DNA of 64,000 nucleotides from Macrothele yani (lineage: Eukaryota; Arthropoda; Arachnida; Araneae; Macrothelidae), in the NCBI GenBank assembly GCA_039090855.1, contig CM077024.1:62705594-62769593 (forward strand), in the 5' to 3' direction. Of the stretch, positions 12,181 to 24,442 are shown piece after piece. The notes below the pieces were generated by a model. It did no database searches. It was not told the origin of the DNA and worked only from the letters and a program-made list of their open reading frames with translations. The stretch's first letter is position 1. Every line of letters begins with the position of its first letter. The translations under genes were made by a program, and so were the position numbers.

Positions 12181-12538
12181 TAAAGTTTTCTAAGTTGTAA
12201 GCATCAAAAAATTTTATTTTAGTGAAGCATTCTTACTATGATTTTATAGAAATAAAGCTGATTGTTAGGACGAAGTTTCAATGAGAGCGGGAGTCGTTTC
12301 CGATGCTGAAAAAAAGAAAGCTGTCATGAAAACAATTTCCTGTTAACAATCCGGCCATAATTTAGGTAGTTTTTTTGGTGAAAGAACAATTATTTCTGCA
12401 TTATTACCAATATTTTATTTAATTTACCTCCCAGCTCCGACAAAATATGTCATGAAATTTAAAGAAAAACTGTGTCCTGAAAAAAAAAAAAAAAACTTCG
12501 CTCCTACCCCTGTGATGGGCAAAACACGTAACGAGGAA

Positions 12539-12763
12539 TAACAAGTAAAGGTAAGTAGATTATACTAGTTACATTAAGTGGTTAGAACTTTTCAAAGAAT
12601 TTCGTACATTGAAAGCTTTCAGCCTTTTCTTAGGTTTTCATCATTGGCATAATGAAAACCTAAGATGAGGTTGAAAGCTCACAACTTACGAACTTCTTTT
12701 GAAAAATTTCTAACCTCTTAACGTAACTAGCGTGATCTACTTACCTTTATTTGTTGTTAACAT
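12539..12763. repeat. Fold-back (palindromic) element, about 225 bp
   Basis: Left arm (AAAGGTAAGTAGATTA at 12547 onward, ending CCTAAGAAAAGG-type sequence before 12640) is the imperfect inverse of the right arm (ATGAAAACCTAAG at 12651 through GATCTACTTACCTTTAT near 12750), with a roughly 10-base loop. It has the build of a MITE or fold-back element and no coding content. It abuts the right side of hAT A. Confidence 0.75.
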
Positions 12764-13823
12764 GTGCTTTAGGTTTTGAGTTACACGTGATGAAAAAAAA
12801 CAAAACAAAAAAACTTGAAAAGGCAATGGTGTGCAACTCTTAAAAAATCATGACTGTCATTGTGTACTGACAAAGATTCAAACTAACAAATGAAGAAGAA
12901 AAAACTGTTGCATTTGTGTTGGGAAATGAATTTTCATTAAAGTCAGTGTGTGGTTTGTCTAGTGCCGTTGAAAGTGCAGTACGCTGAATGGGCTGTATGA
13001 AAAAGCTTTGAAGCTTGTGCTGCTGATTGAGTTACCAGATTTGCCAATGCACAATAAGTCCATACTTGTTTGAAGGTGGAGGTGTAGTATTGTTATGCTT
13101 TAGTGGCAGTTCGAATAACAAAAGCTTGAAATATAGCTAAGCATGTAGCAATGCCTTAAATAAAGAAATAGATGAATACTGAGGTGTTTGATCCATTTAC
13201 TCATAAGGAAAACAACTATTTATAAAATTAATATGCAATATCACTTGCCAATAAATCCAAACTATTTGAATTATTGAATGAACATTGAATTCCTTGCAGC
13301 TTGCACTCAAAGTGTGTTTGCTGTACAACAATATATTTTCCAATACTATTGAAAATGTAATTTGTGTTTAGCATTTATAAAAAATTTTGATATACAGCAA
13401 AATATCTATTGTATACAGTAACAAGAATATGAATGGAAATCTCATTGGCAAATAAGTTTTATTGAGGAATCCATTGATGCAGAGCACAAATTTGTCTGTG
13501 TACTTCAATATGAAGGCCTCTTTCAGTGACAAAAAGTTTGATGTTGTACAGCTCGTACAAATTGTATATGTTCTTCAATGTAAGCAAAGGTTTAAACTTG
13601 ATAAATGGTGAATAAAAATATTGGGACTTTCACCTGTGATTGGAGATTTTTTTTTTTTTTGTGATATACCTCTATAGGCCATATTAATATAGCTACATTG
13701 CTGTTATAGCTCAAAGGGAAGGCGGCATTGATGGAGGTGTGAGTGAAATGTTTCTCCTTTCCACAAGTGGCAAGATGCGACGTCCACATATTTTCATTCT
13801 TCTCCAACATGAGAGTTCCTTTT
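12764..13823. other. No recognised feature
   Basis: AT-rich, with short simple runs near 12,798 and 13,650. No domain-bearing frame or terminal repeats found. Confidence 0.5.
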
Positions 13824-14732
13824 TATATGCATAGATGCCAACTAGTACGGATTTTCCGTAATTTTACGGATTTCTGGTTGCTGTTACGGAAGTACGGAAA
13901 ATCGCCATTTGATTTAATTTTCTGAGATGGAAAGCAAATTTTCATCAACTTAAAAATTTTGTTTGTTCAAGTTTTTCTGCGGGGAAAAAAATTAAATGCT
14001 ACATTCAGAGCTGCCAGACCTGCGCCAAAACGTTGTTCGTGCGCCATTCTGCTAAAAAAAATCGCCGGTTCGACGAAATCTTTACCGGTCATCGACGCTT
14101 TAGCGTTATCTTACAATATTCGAAATCGATTCAGCGGTTAATTCATGCGTGAGATTCTTCCGCGGTTTCGCGGAGTCCCCTCAGTTTTTTTTTTTTTATT
14201 ATTATTTTCATTTTCGAGATTGATGCAAAAGTGAAGAAATTTTTGGGATATTAGTTGAAAGGGGGGGTCGTATTCCGTCTGGGGACATTTTGTCTTTTTA
14301 AACGTTCGGAAACGGAAGTTAAACGAAGTGCAGATTTTTCCCGTAATCGTATTTTTTTTCTCTCGTGATGTTGCTTCTGTTCAGTATTGTTAAATATAAT
14401 TTCATTGCATAATTTCAGCTTGAAATTGTAGGCAACGATTGAAAAACGGAAGTTAGGCCGCCCGAAAATTTCCCCGTAATCTTCGGCGACGAGATTCTCA
14501 CCCTGATTCAAGGAATTCTGTCTTTTTTTGTTATCATTTGGACCATGTGCGAAATCGATGCATAACTGAACTTTTTCTCCGTCGGAGGACAGAATTTCAT
14601 CCTTCGAAAACGGAAAGTAGACGGAGGTAAGATTTCTCTGGTAATCGTAATTTTTTTTTCTCGCGATATTTCCTCTACCCAGTATTGTTAGATATCATTT
14701 TATTCCATAAATATTTGTATTTTAGCTTGAAA

Positions 14733-16387
14733 ATGTTGGATAAATTTCCGAAAACTGAAGGCTTGAAAAACCGTTATTTCAAGCCATGTTTTCCCAATTC
14801 AGTGATCGCAAAAAAATATTCGTGTGGAAGAACCAAGGCTACTGCACTAATTCAGCACATGGCCAGTGTTTCTACAAGTAACATCGTATCTGGAGTTAAA
14901 AAAATCCTTTTTCTCTATCTACGGACGGAAGTAATGATGCTCAAGCAAATAAACTGTATCCCATTACAATAACATATTTTGACGAAAAAATAGGGGAAAA
15001 TTCAACTGTTTTGTTATCATTGGTTGAATCAAGTAATAATACAGGTGAAAGAATATTCAACATTTTGAACAACAAGTGTGTAAAAAAATATATCTCGTGG
15101 AGCAACTGTTTGTCATTTTCCTGTGACAATGCTAACACTATGATAGGTCAAGTAAAAGGTATTGTTTCTCACATAAAGAAGGTTCAGCCTGCAATCATAG
15201 TGCATCGATGTTCATGCCATTTAGTAAATTTAGCTGCACAGAAATCTGCTACTCAACTGAAAGGATTTAATGTTGAGCAGTTTCTGATACAGTTGTGCTT
15301 TTTTTTTTAAAGTTCAAAGAGGAAACACAAATCTAAAACTACAAACAGCTTGACTCAGTTTTTTACAAGGCACACAAAATTCTAAAGCATGTCAATACTC
15401 GCTGGTTATCACTTTTGGAATCCATTGACAGAATTTTAGAACAGTGGGAGGCTCTAGAACATTATTTCAGTGACGATGAAGAAGCTAATTCACAGTATAA
15501 GAACCTTGCAAGTATGATTGGAAATCCTTCATCTAAACTTTGTCTTTTTTTATCTGCTACTCTTCCTTTGTTTACATATGTTAATGTGTTCTTGCGGCAG
15601 GAAGCTCCGCTTGTGCATGTATTAAAAAGAAAACTTCATAGTCTGTTATCTGAATTGCTTGTACGATTTATCAAGCCATCGGCATTTGATGTGACAGCAA
15701 CATCTCTTGCAGATGGAAATTTTGAAAGGAGAAATCAAAAAGAAAACTGTGATCTCGTAATTAGGTCAAAAGCGAGATCTTATATAGGCACAACTGCAGA
15801 TCTGAGTGTAGACACAGTGGCACTTTTTATTCTGAGGTAAGGGAATTTTACAAGGCAGGCTACAATTACATTTTAAGAAAATTTCCACTTAATGATGAAT
15901 TTCTGAGTCATGCTGAAATTGCAGATGTAGCATTAAAGCAAAGTGTTTCTGTTGCATCGGTCCAATATATGTGTTCCCTGTTTCCAGTTTTGAAACCAGA
16001 AGAATCTGACAAGGTGGAATGTGAATTTGCTCACTACCAGTTTGAAAATTTTAACTGTGCTGTTGCTTTTGAGAGAATGGATGAAGTGTGGCACAGAATT
16101 TCTTTAATGAAAAATAAAAGTGGCCAGTTGAAGTATGAATTATTAAGCAAAATTATGAAAATGATTTTAATAGTCCCTCATAGCAATGCAAGTATAGAAA
16201 GAATTTTCAGTATTGTGGAAAAAAAACCATGAATGAATTCAGACCTAATTTAAGTACTTATGTGCTGTCTTCTTTATTAGTAGAAAAAATAAACAGCATT
16301 GCACACAGTGAACTATGCTGTCAGAAGAAGTTTTCGCAAATTGAACTAAGGAAGGCCAAAATGGCAACTACAGCCAGTTTATCATAA
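14733..16387 (+). pseudogene. hAT transposase B
   Basis: MLDKFPKTEGLKNRYF begins just after a TTTTAG acceptor-like site. Then come IAKKYSCGRTKATALI and the first catalytic region STDGSNDAQ (reached by a frameshift near 14,905), SCDNANTMIGQVKG and CHLVNLAAQK, then VNTRWLSLLESIDRIL and the C-terminal dimerisation motif VPHSNASIERIFSIV near 16,170-16,220. A final frameshift in the A-run at 16,220 leads to the tail ending LSTYVLSSLL...TTASLS at 16,387. There are at least four frameshifts. The N-terminal zinc finger seen in element C is not apparent. It is clearly related by eye to transposase C. If intact it would be a nuclear cut-and-paste enzyme. Confidence 0.8.
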
Positions 16388-16965
16388 TAATTTGGCCAAC
16401 ATTCCAAAGAATAATTTTTCTTCATGTCCAGAGGTAATTTATTATATTTTTCTGGTAGACAGTATTTTAAATTTTCCCACTAGCAAATTATTTTTTATTG
16501 TATTATTATTATTATTATTTTATTAATAGTTCTGACAGATTAAAATTTGTTGCAGTGTTAAATACCCAAATTTGCCACTGTAGACTGGATTACTGAAAAT
16601 TACTGAAAAAAAAGAATTGTTATTGAAAATTACTGAAAAATGAACATGTTGGTTCCTGAAAACTACTTTTAAAGTTCCAATTAGTAGTTCTAATTCTGAC
16701 TATTATATAGCTCTATCATTCTACTATTCTCTTTTACGTGCGATATTTCAAAGTAACTTGTACAAAAATCTAGCAGAAAATGCTTACCTTGGCATTCCTT
16801 TCTAGCGATGGGAACATTTCATGCACATGTTTTCCGGTCTTTGTTAATGTTATTGTCCTAAAGTACATTGCATGCGATGACTGGCTTTACTTCTCACCCT
16901 TTTCGCTAGGTATACTCGTTGGATCTTTGCCTTAGGATTCAAACACATCAATTTTACCGTTCTTT

Positions 16966-17009
16966 ATACTCGAAATTTTTGCCCATACTCTGGGCATCCT
17001 CAGGAGCAT
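16966..17009 (-). ncRNA. Hammerhead ribozyme-like motif, second Penelope type
   Basis: On the minus strand: ATGCTC, core CTGAGGA, one base, stem II GCCC/GGGC, AAA where GAA is expected, short AA/TT stem III, cleavage-type C, then GAGTAT, which pairs with ATGCTC (one G-T). The right-arm copy (near 19126-19168) has lost the core T (CCGAGGA). It is probably a decayed ribozyme. Confidence 0.4.
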
Positions 17010-17126
17010 GGCGACTTGACCACCGATGTTCGTGGTTAACTTCACACTAATGGGGTCCGATACTCCTTGTTGCCATTCGTCGGATATACTTTGTTACCAA
17101 GCCCGGCTGGCGCCATCTATGTTTCA

Positions 17127-17535
17127 TTAAAACAACTTTTTTTTTCTTCTCCTATCCTGGTTTTCTTGTCTTTTTTGCCGGTTTTTCTTTTGTTGTTGTT
17201 TTTCTTGTCTTATTAATTCTTTCCACAGGCCCGATAATGTGCTAGGGTCGTTCTGGTTACATGCCCTTGCTTTATTTTTATAGATTAATATTGCTTCTTC
17301 CCTTCTTATTTGCCTTTCCGATTTTTTATTCTTTTTTAGCGTTTTAATTTCCTCGAATTTTGGGAATGTCCGGTTTTCCATGCAGAATTGCACTAAAGCA
17401 GTTTTGGCTTCTTTTTTTTGCCAGTTAGATATGTGTTGTTTAAGTCTTTTTTTTAATTTGTTTTTTTGTACTTCCAATGTACAATATTGGGAGTATGTGT
17501 GCAATTGGAATTTCGTAGGTTCCTGATTCTTCTAG

Positions 17536-17570
<35 letters not shown>

Positions 17571-18662
17571 ACAGTCATACTTTCCACGGTGTGCACTGAG
17601 CTTCCTAGTTGTAAGTCATATTTAGCACAGTGCCTATTGATTTCTTTACTCACTCCTTCCAAGTATGGGAAAGCTCCAATGTATTTCAATTTTTAATTCC
17701 TCATCTTCCTTTGGTTGTGCACTTCTTGGCCTTCTTTACTCTGAGTCATATGCTTTTTACTCTCATGTATCCATTTATTAATTAGCTAGCTCGGTACCCA
17801 TACTCTTGTGATATTTTCGAGATAAACTCTAGCTCTTGATTTTTTAGCCTGTTGTTAGATGTGTATGTACGCTCACCGTATCAAGTTTACTATGCTGTTT
17901 TTTTTTATGTATCACTGGATGGTGCGACGAGTATGGTATCAGTACAGGTATGCAAGTTGCTTTTCTGAACACAGAGTATTCAAAACTATTTTTGTTTTTC
18001 TTTAGTTGAATGTCCAGGAAGGATAGGCGATTATCCTCTTCAAACTCAATAGTTAGCTCTATGGTGTTACAGATTTTGCTAAACTGCTGTGCTAGATCTT
18101 GTAGCTCGGCTTTGTTAAGTTTAGACATTATAATAATGTCGTCTACATATCGAGCATAAAGTATTGGTTTTTCAGGTAAATTTTGAATAATTTCTTTTTT
18201 GAGGTATGCCATAATCACTTCTGCGTATAATGCCGATAATGGGGATCCCATAGGGCCACCTTGCGTTTGTTTAAATATATTTCCTTCAAAATGGAAGATG
18301 TTGTTTTCCTTGATGAAATATAAGGTATTCTTTAGCTCTTTCTGTTGTGACAAGTTTAGTTCTTTGTTGATGCTTAGTTGTTGCATAATCAATTCGATGG
18401 CTAGCTCGACAGGAGTGTTTGGGTATAACGCCTTAAGGTCCATGGAGGCCATACTTATTTGCTCTAGGTCTTGATTAATTAATTTGATTTTTTCTATAAA
18501 CTCATAGCTATTCTTTAATGTATATTGATTCCTCATGAATATTGGGGATAGATAGTTGTATATCTTTTTTCTAGGTTGATGAGTGATGAGTTTTTTTCCG
18601 ATAGAATCAGTCTTAAAGGTGTGTTTTCTTTGTGTTTTAATTTTTGAGAATATTTTTGGCAT
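17127..18662 (-). pseudogene. Penelope reverse transcriptase plus GIY-YIG endonuclease
   Basis: Reading leftward from about 18662: conserved RT fingers (FIEKIKLINQDLEQI, ASMDLKALYPNTPVE), GGPMGSPLSALYAEV, palm ARYVDDIIIMS with two Asp, and SFLDIQL. The frame breaks in the thumb near 17,900. After a T-rich stretch (17541-17569) the endonuclease block follows at 17127-17504 with LKQHISNWQKK and the C-terminal NQNDPSTLSGLW. The GIY motif itself is damaged around 17,470-17,510. The upstream N-terminal part is missing at the arm junction. Penelope enzymes copy RNA at a nicked target. This copy is inactive. Confidence 0.82.
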
Positions 18663-19408
18663 CCAAAAATATTCTCAAAAATAAGAAGCCAAAGCTGGCA
18701 AAAAAAAGAAGCCAAAACTGCTTTAGTGCAATTCTGCATGGAAAACCGGACATTCCCAAAATTCGATGAAATTAAAATGCTAAAAAAGAATAAAAAATCG
18801 GAAAGGCAAATGAGGAGGGAAGAAGCAATATTAATCTATAAAAATAAAGCAAGGGTATGTAACCAGAACGAACCCTAGCACATTATCAGGCCTGTGGAAA
18901 GAACTAATAAGACAAGAAAAACAACAACAAAAGAAAAACCGGCAAAAAAGACAAGAAAACCAGGATAGGAGAAGAAAAAAAAAGTTGTTTTAATGAAACA
19001 TAGATGGCGCCAGCCGGGCTCGGTAACAAAATATATCCAGGAAAGTATATCTGACGAATGGCAACAAGGAGTATCGGACTCCATTAGCGCGAAGTTAACC
19101 ACGGACATTGGTGGTAAAGTCGCCATGCTCCCGAGGATGCCCAAAGTATGGGCAAAAATTTCGAGTATAAAGAACGGTAAAATTGATGTGTTTGAATCCT
19201 AAGGCAAAGATCCAACGAGTATACCCAGCGAAAAGGGTGAGAAGTAAAGCCAGTCATTGCATACAACGGACTTTAGGACAATAACATTAACAAAGACCGG
19301 AAAACACGTGCGTGAAATGTTCCCATCGCTAGAAAGGAATGCCAAGGTAAGCATTTTCCGCTAGATTTTTGTACAAGCTACTTTTAAAGGTTGGCATCTA
19401 TGTATATG

Positions 19409-20635
19409 TTCACTATGGCTAAGAATAATAAAAATCCATGTCAATTAACCATAAATTTGCATTATTTTGGTTATCTGAAAGCTCAAAATTCACATGGTTT
19501 CCAATTGTTTTAAATAGTATGATAGTTTAATGATGTTTCGTGTTTACTTCTGATAATCCACTTTTTGTTGCTGAATGTATCCCCCGCCTCCCGTCACTTG
19601 TTTGACCATTCAGCACACAAGAAAAACATACCTCATACTGGATAGGAGTGTAAAAAATGAATTGTAAAAAAATAAAAGTCACTACATTTGTTACCAAAAA
19701 TTGTTCCTGGCTTGCTATGTAACTTTGTAAAACTGGATAAAAATAAGAGAGATGATAGGTAGAGAAAAGTAATGCATGTGGCACATTATTTTGTCTTGGC
19801 AGGTTGTTTTATTATGGGGTGTGTGAAAAGTCTTGCTAGAAGTTCAGTCAATTAGGTTCAGTGCTAATTTCCTTTTTCAGTTTTAATCCTGTTAAAAGCT
19901 GTGAAAATGCCTAAAATCACAAATAGATTAACGTTGAACTGTAATTTGATATTTTACTAACATTTTAGAGGTAACTTATGCAGTGGCTTACATTTCATAC
20001 CATTTTTCACTGGCAAAAATTTCTTGGTAAATTTATTTTAAAAACTGAAGAGCTATATAAAGGCTGGGAGATGCTTTAAGTCAAATTTAGTGTGTATTAA
20101 TAAGCTCAGCCAGACTCAGGTATCCCCCCCCACACACACACACAGTGGTGGAAATGGGTAGGAACGCAGCAGTATCCTGTACCAGGAGCAAAACTCCACG
20201 TTGCGGAAGCGATGCAACACCGAAAGAAAGGAAAAGGGAGCCTTTAATTTGAATAAAACATTTTGCAATGCATTATTATACATTTGAATTAATGATGCCA
20301 TCTTGTACAAATTATTGGTCTCTAGATAAAGAAAACAGCTCAGACTTCATCAGCTAAATTTAAGTATTTCATTTTAAAGATTAATAACAAAATTTCCTTA
20401 TATGGTTTTATATCTACTGCAAATGGGTTTGTGCACACTAAATTTTTATGGCATTCACTTATATGTTGGGTTCTGGCAGCAAATAATTCTGATTTCCACC
20501 ACTATACACGTGCGCTCACACGCACACACACTTCCCAAGTACATTGTATTTTCATCAAACCATCAGTTACTTAATTTCATCACATTTGCATCATTACTTC
20601 TCAAATTATTTAAAACAAACAAAGGAGCATTCCAC
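19409..20635. other. No gene; short (CA)n tract
   Basis: AT-rich sequence with a C-run plus (CA)n tract at about 20125-20145. No domain or terminal repeat recognised. Confidence 0.5.
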
Positions 20636-20732
20636 TCGTTTTCGATAAAGTTTGCTGAAAATACATCAGAAGCAAAAATTAAGATTTACGCTACCTTGTG
20701 GCCAAAGTATTCTTTACCAAAAATTAGAAATA
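20636..20732 (+). repeat. Solo fragment of the 40-kb array unit
   Basis: AAATACATCAGAAGCAAAAAT and TATTCTTTACCAAAAAT-type segments match the unit repeated at 40,601 and 41,028. A TACGCTACCTTGTGGCC stretch sits where array units have their CTCTAGTGG-like core. Confidence 0.7.
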
Positions 20733-20829
20733 TAAGGAACAAGGTAGGATCTAAAAGTCCATAGCTGGTTAGAGTTACAAAGCTGAAGCACGTATCACTT
20801 CAAAATAAGAAACTCTTGCAACAACACAC

Positions 20830-21860
20830 TTCTGTCAGCAACCGTAGAGTTCATCAAAGCATTTCTGGAACCCATTCATTGCAATGTCCTTCAGTGCAAC
20901 CCAATATGCGTTTTTCACTTCTTCTGCACTGAAAAACCAACGACCCTGAAGTCAACATATCAGCTCAGGAAAGAGGTGGAAGTCGCAGGAGGTGAGTACA
21001 GTGGGTGTAGGAGGACAACAGTTCTTGTTTTGAGGAGAAACTCGTGAATGAGAAGTAACCTGTGTGCCAGTGCAATGTTGTGCAACAGCATCCATGGTTG
21101 ATCGCCCCACAATCAAAGCTTTTTCTTGCGGATTGACTAGATGATGTCCAGATAGAGCTCCTTGATGAAAGTGTATCCTTCAGGAATAAATTCAAGATGA
21201 ACAGTGCCCTGAATGTTGAAGACCTTTAGTATGATCTTGGCGGAATTTCTGCTTGTGTGAATACTATGGCGACTTCCATGTAGCTGATGCCTGCTTAGTC
21301 TGCAGGTCAAAGAGGAAGTTCCATTTTTTTTTATCCCCTGTTATGATTCTTCTAAGAAATTGTGTGTCTTGGTCGGTGGCAGTTGCGAGATCACCCGCCA
21401 TTTCCATCTGTATGGCCAACTGATCTTCAGTTAACATGCATGGGACAATGTGTTGACACACCTGGTGCATCTTCTGACCATCTGTTAGTATGCGCTGACA
21501 TGTAGTCTTTGATATCCCAGCAGCCTCTGCTATTTTACTCGATCATCTGTTTTCTGTTGGCATATATGATGGCCGCAACCTTCAAAATGTTTCCTGTGAG
21601 CTGTCACTGGTCGCCCGCTTTGACCTCCTGTCTGCCTTCTCTGAATTGTCGATGCCAGTCAAATGTTTGTGACCGCGATGGGGTGTTTTTGCCGTAAACT
21701 TGCTTCAACATCTCGTAAGTTTATGTTGGACTTTTGTCCAAATGAATGCAAAACTTAATGTGCTGCTCAAAAATGCCATTTTTCATCAATCGCCAAACAC
21801 TGCGTAAGTTGCTCACAATACCTGGATGTACTGCAACGAGTGTGTGACATGGATAGATGA
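20830..21860 (-). pseudogene. Mariner transposase remnant
   Basis: On the minus strand: EMLKQVYGKNTPSRSQTFDW and HRQFREGRQEVKAGDQ (the N-terminal helix-turn-helix region of mariner transposases), CQHIVPCMLTEDQ, then FLRRIITGDKKKW, which corresponds to the first catalytic motif (normally TGDETW; here the Asp is kept but the following residues changed), and QTKQASATWKSP. The 3' catalytic part continues in shifted frames towards 20,860. There are many stops and frameshifts. Terminal repeats were not identified, so borders are approximate. Confidence 0.7.
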
Positions 21861-21864
21861 AACC

Positions 21865-23025
21865 AATTTCCCTGCAAGGGGGATAATATTAGATAATCCA
21901 ATAATCACTGTGGATATGCAAATACACCTACTTTGCCATACTGGCACAGTCCAGGAACTTTTGGATCCTACTCTGTATCACATCAAGTTCAATAAAACCT
22001 TTTAGATGTAAAATTCTAAGACAAATCATTCAAATAGTTTTTGAGTTATTTAGAATAAATGAAAAAAACAAACATTTTAAGGTGTTCCAGTGAAGCTCAG
22101 TTTCCTGCATAAAAATGCTATTGCAGTTTCCTACTACAAGTTTTTACTGCAAATTTTGTGAATTTTCAAATTTCAAGTAAAGTATAATCAGAGCATTGAG
22201 TGTCGCAAGATTCAACAATATAAAATTTTGATCCAGCTACTCGATAGTTTTTAGTTTTCATTCTCGTAAAGCCTTGTTTAAAATCACCTACTACACAAAA
22301 CTTGAGTTCACAAATAAGATACACGTGGTTGTATTCATTTCCTGTCTGCAGGGCAGATGTGTTAGCAAAGCTCCTCCCCATAAGCAGTCCATTGAATTTC
22401 TACCATTATAATAAAATGCTTATGCATTACCAACATCACTGCTGTGGATGCTGATAATGCATAAGCATATTGACAAAAGCTGTTTTTTTTTTCTTCATTT
22501 ATTTGTTCAAACCTTTTTTTATTTACAAAACCAGTTTCAACTTTCTAAATGGTACATAACATGACTTTTGAAAGAAGGGTTTCTCGTGGCATGTGACATA
22601 AACCTGAAGAACATAGAAAATTATGCTTTTGCACCAACTGATTTCTCTAGTGAAATTACTGAAGAATGCCTATTTGTATATTTGTTCTTTTTAATGATGC
22701 AAATTTCTTGCTGTGTACTGAAAACTTTTATAATTAAAAAAATCATATATACTGATCAGTCAGAAAGAAAATAACTTATTAAGAAACATCAAAAATGAAA
22801 ACAATTGCATATTTATTCAAATTAGTGGGGAACCTGACCTTGTAAATCACCAGCTATTTTCAAGTAATTGGGTTTATAATTAACATCAGATAAAAGACAC
22901 AAGGAAGATTATAATTTGGTTTACTCAAGTATTTTGAGTAACAAGCTTTGAATGGTTATAAAAAATCAGATCAGCAAAGGCCAGTGCAGTTTCAAGAAGA
23001 GGAGAGGATGTCATGGCAATATACA
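21865..23025. other. No gene; one small palindrome
   Basis: Nothing recognised except an imperfect inverted repeat at 22411-22470 (ATGCTTATGCATTA against its complement, each about 27 bases). ORFs here lack domains. Confidence 0.5.
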
Positions 23026-23027
23026 CA

Positions 23028-24442
23028 CTGGTTTACAGTAAGTTAAGGAAAAAACAGAAAAATGGTGATAACGAAAAAAATATTTGATAAAATGCTATGA
23101 AGTTTGATGAAAACCTGTATCATATCTTATGTCAGAGAAAGACTAAAACATTTTATAAGAAACATCTCATTCCAACAAAAATGGCCACATACAGAACCAG
23201 GTGAAATACAAGGTGTCAAAATGAAATAGCCAAAATATGTGAATAGGGTGTGGTCACCTCTCAGCAGTGTTTCATGCTTTGATTATGGTGTTGCCCTCAA
23301 TAGGTGGCATGCAAAGCTTAAGCCCCTTCAGCTTGCATGGGGGGGGGGGGGAGTTGAGGGCAGCTACAAGTCTCCCTAGAGCATCCCAGACATGCTCAAT
23401 CAGATTAAAATTAGGACACCTGGCTGGCCAATCCATAGAGAAAATAGTCTACTCTTGAAGATATTGTTCTACCAGTCTTGCACAGTGGGATGAGCATTAT
23501 CATGTTGTAGGAGAAACATATATCCTATGGCATCTGCATAAGGGTGCACAATAGGGGTCCAGGACATCATCCCTATAGCATCAGGCATACGTTTCTCCTT
23601 GGAAATACACAGAAGTCTGTGTGTCCGCCTAATGAGTTGCCACCCAAACCAGCATGCTGTGTGTCGTGTTAACTAGTCGTAGAGATATGATAGTGTGTTC
23701 CTTGTTCTCTCCTGGCCAGAGCATGCCTTAAATCACTGCAAAGTCAATCTGTGAAGAATACTGACCTCCCCTGGTTTTCAGCCCAATTGATGTGAAGTCT
23801 TGCCCAATTCAAATGTTCCTCCCCTGTGACAGGAGTAAGGGGCATGCAGAGTGCTAGTCACCTAGCATAAACACTTTCATGAAGCCTTCTATGCACAGTG
23901 GAAGCAGATACTACCCTTCCTGTAACCACAGCAGCAAGGGCAGATTGTATCTGTGTTGGGGTAGCTGTCCTGTGCCTATGCACAGTTAATAGGAGACATT
24001 GGTCATCTATGGATGTTCTAGCCCCCCCCCCGCCCCGACCTTCCTTCACTGTATCCTTAAAAAGCTAATTTTGTATTTGAAATTGGTTCCATGGCCTGAG
24101 GACCACAGGACTCACATTTAGTCATCTTGCAACTTCTACCTGACTTTGGCATGCCTCTAGTCTTCAGATCACTCTCCACCTCAGTTCATCTGTTAAATGA
24201 TATCTCGCAGTCATTAAAATGAATTTGCTATCTCAAAATCTTTACACCTCACAAATGATGTGATGCATACCTCTGCAACAGCCCTTTCATTTGCATGAAC
24301 CGATGCCATTGCCACTGATTTGTATATACAATGACTCCACATTCCATTTCGTGACATATACCTAAGTTTTGTGCATTTTCCACTTTTCTTTCACAAATAA
24401 TAATGGTTTCTGTTTGTTTCCTTAACTTATGGAAACCATTTT
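23028..24442 (-). mobile_element. Tc1-like transposon, degraded
   Basis: Imperfect terminal inverted repeats: TGGTTTACAGTAAGTTAAGG near 23029 and the complement of TGGTTTCCATAAGTTAAGG ending near 24,442. A minus-strand transposase remnant (about 23,270-24,055) includes TGRVVSASTVHRRLHE (helix-turn-helix region) and LIEHVWDALGRL (after the third catalytic residue). G- and C-runs at 23,340 and 24,021 have disrupted the frames. Confidence 0.72.
23270..24055 (-). pseudogene. Tc1 transposase remnant
   Basis: The N-terminal part reads RTSIDDQCLLLTVHRHRTA and STVHRRLHE, typical of Tc1 DNA-binding domains. The C-terminal part, in another frame near 23,390-23,440, reads CPNFNLIEHVWDALG. The middle with the first two catalytic Asp is too broken to follow confidently. 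The protein would have been about 340 residues when intact. Confidence 0.6.

Larger units (their letters stand above)
7015..12512 (+). mobile_element. hAT-superfamily transposon A
   Basis: Ends are imperfect inverted repeats: CAGGGATCGGAG at 7015 and the complement of CAGGGGTAGGAG ending at 12512. Both are bordered by the direct repeat TGATGG (7009-7014 and 12513-12518). A 6-bp duplication is shorter than the usual 8 bp of hAT but fits a known hAT subgroup with 6-bp duplications. The element carries one plus-strand transposase gene in its right half. The left 2.7 kb is non-coding apart from remnants of other elements. Confidence 0.72.
16675..19377 (-). mobile_element. Palindromic Penelope-like element, second type
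   Basis: Bordered by the 12-bp target duplication CTACTTTTAAAG (16663-16674 and 19378-19389), which lies in the right end of hAT B. An 82-bp tail (16675-16756) is on the left only. Inverted arms run about 16757-17425 and 18694-19377. The single-copy centre holds a reverse transcriptase on the minus strand. The arms hold the GIY-YIG C-terminal half. The build matches the elements at 2183 and 27581 although the sequence is a different family. Confidence 0.87.
13830..19402 (+). mobile_element. hAT-superfamily transposon B
   Basis: Left end CATAGATGCCAAC (13830) and right end GTTGGCATCTATG (to 19402) are perfect 13-base inverted repeats. The direct repeat TATATG lies outside each (13824-13829 and 19403-19408). 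This is a second element in the window with a 6-bp duplication. It holds a broken transposase gene (14733-16387) and, close to its right end, a palindromic Penelope insertion (16675-19377). Without that insertion it would be about 2.9 kb. Confidence 0.85.

Noticed and set aside
17541..17569. Long T-run as a sign of a retroposed tail
   Set aside because: It lies inside the Penelope coding region between RT and endonuclease, not at an element end. More likely an expanded or miscalled homopolymer.
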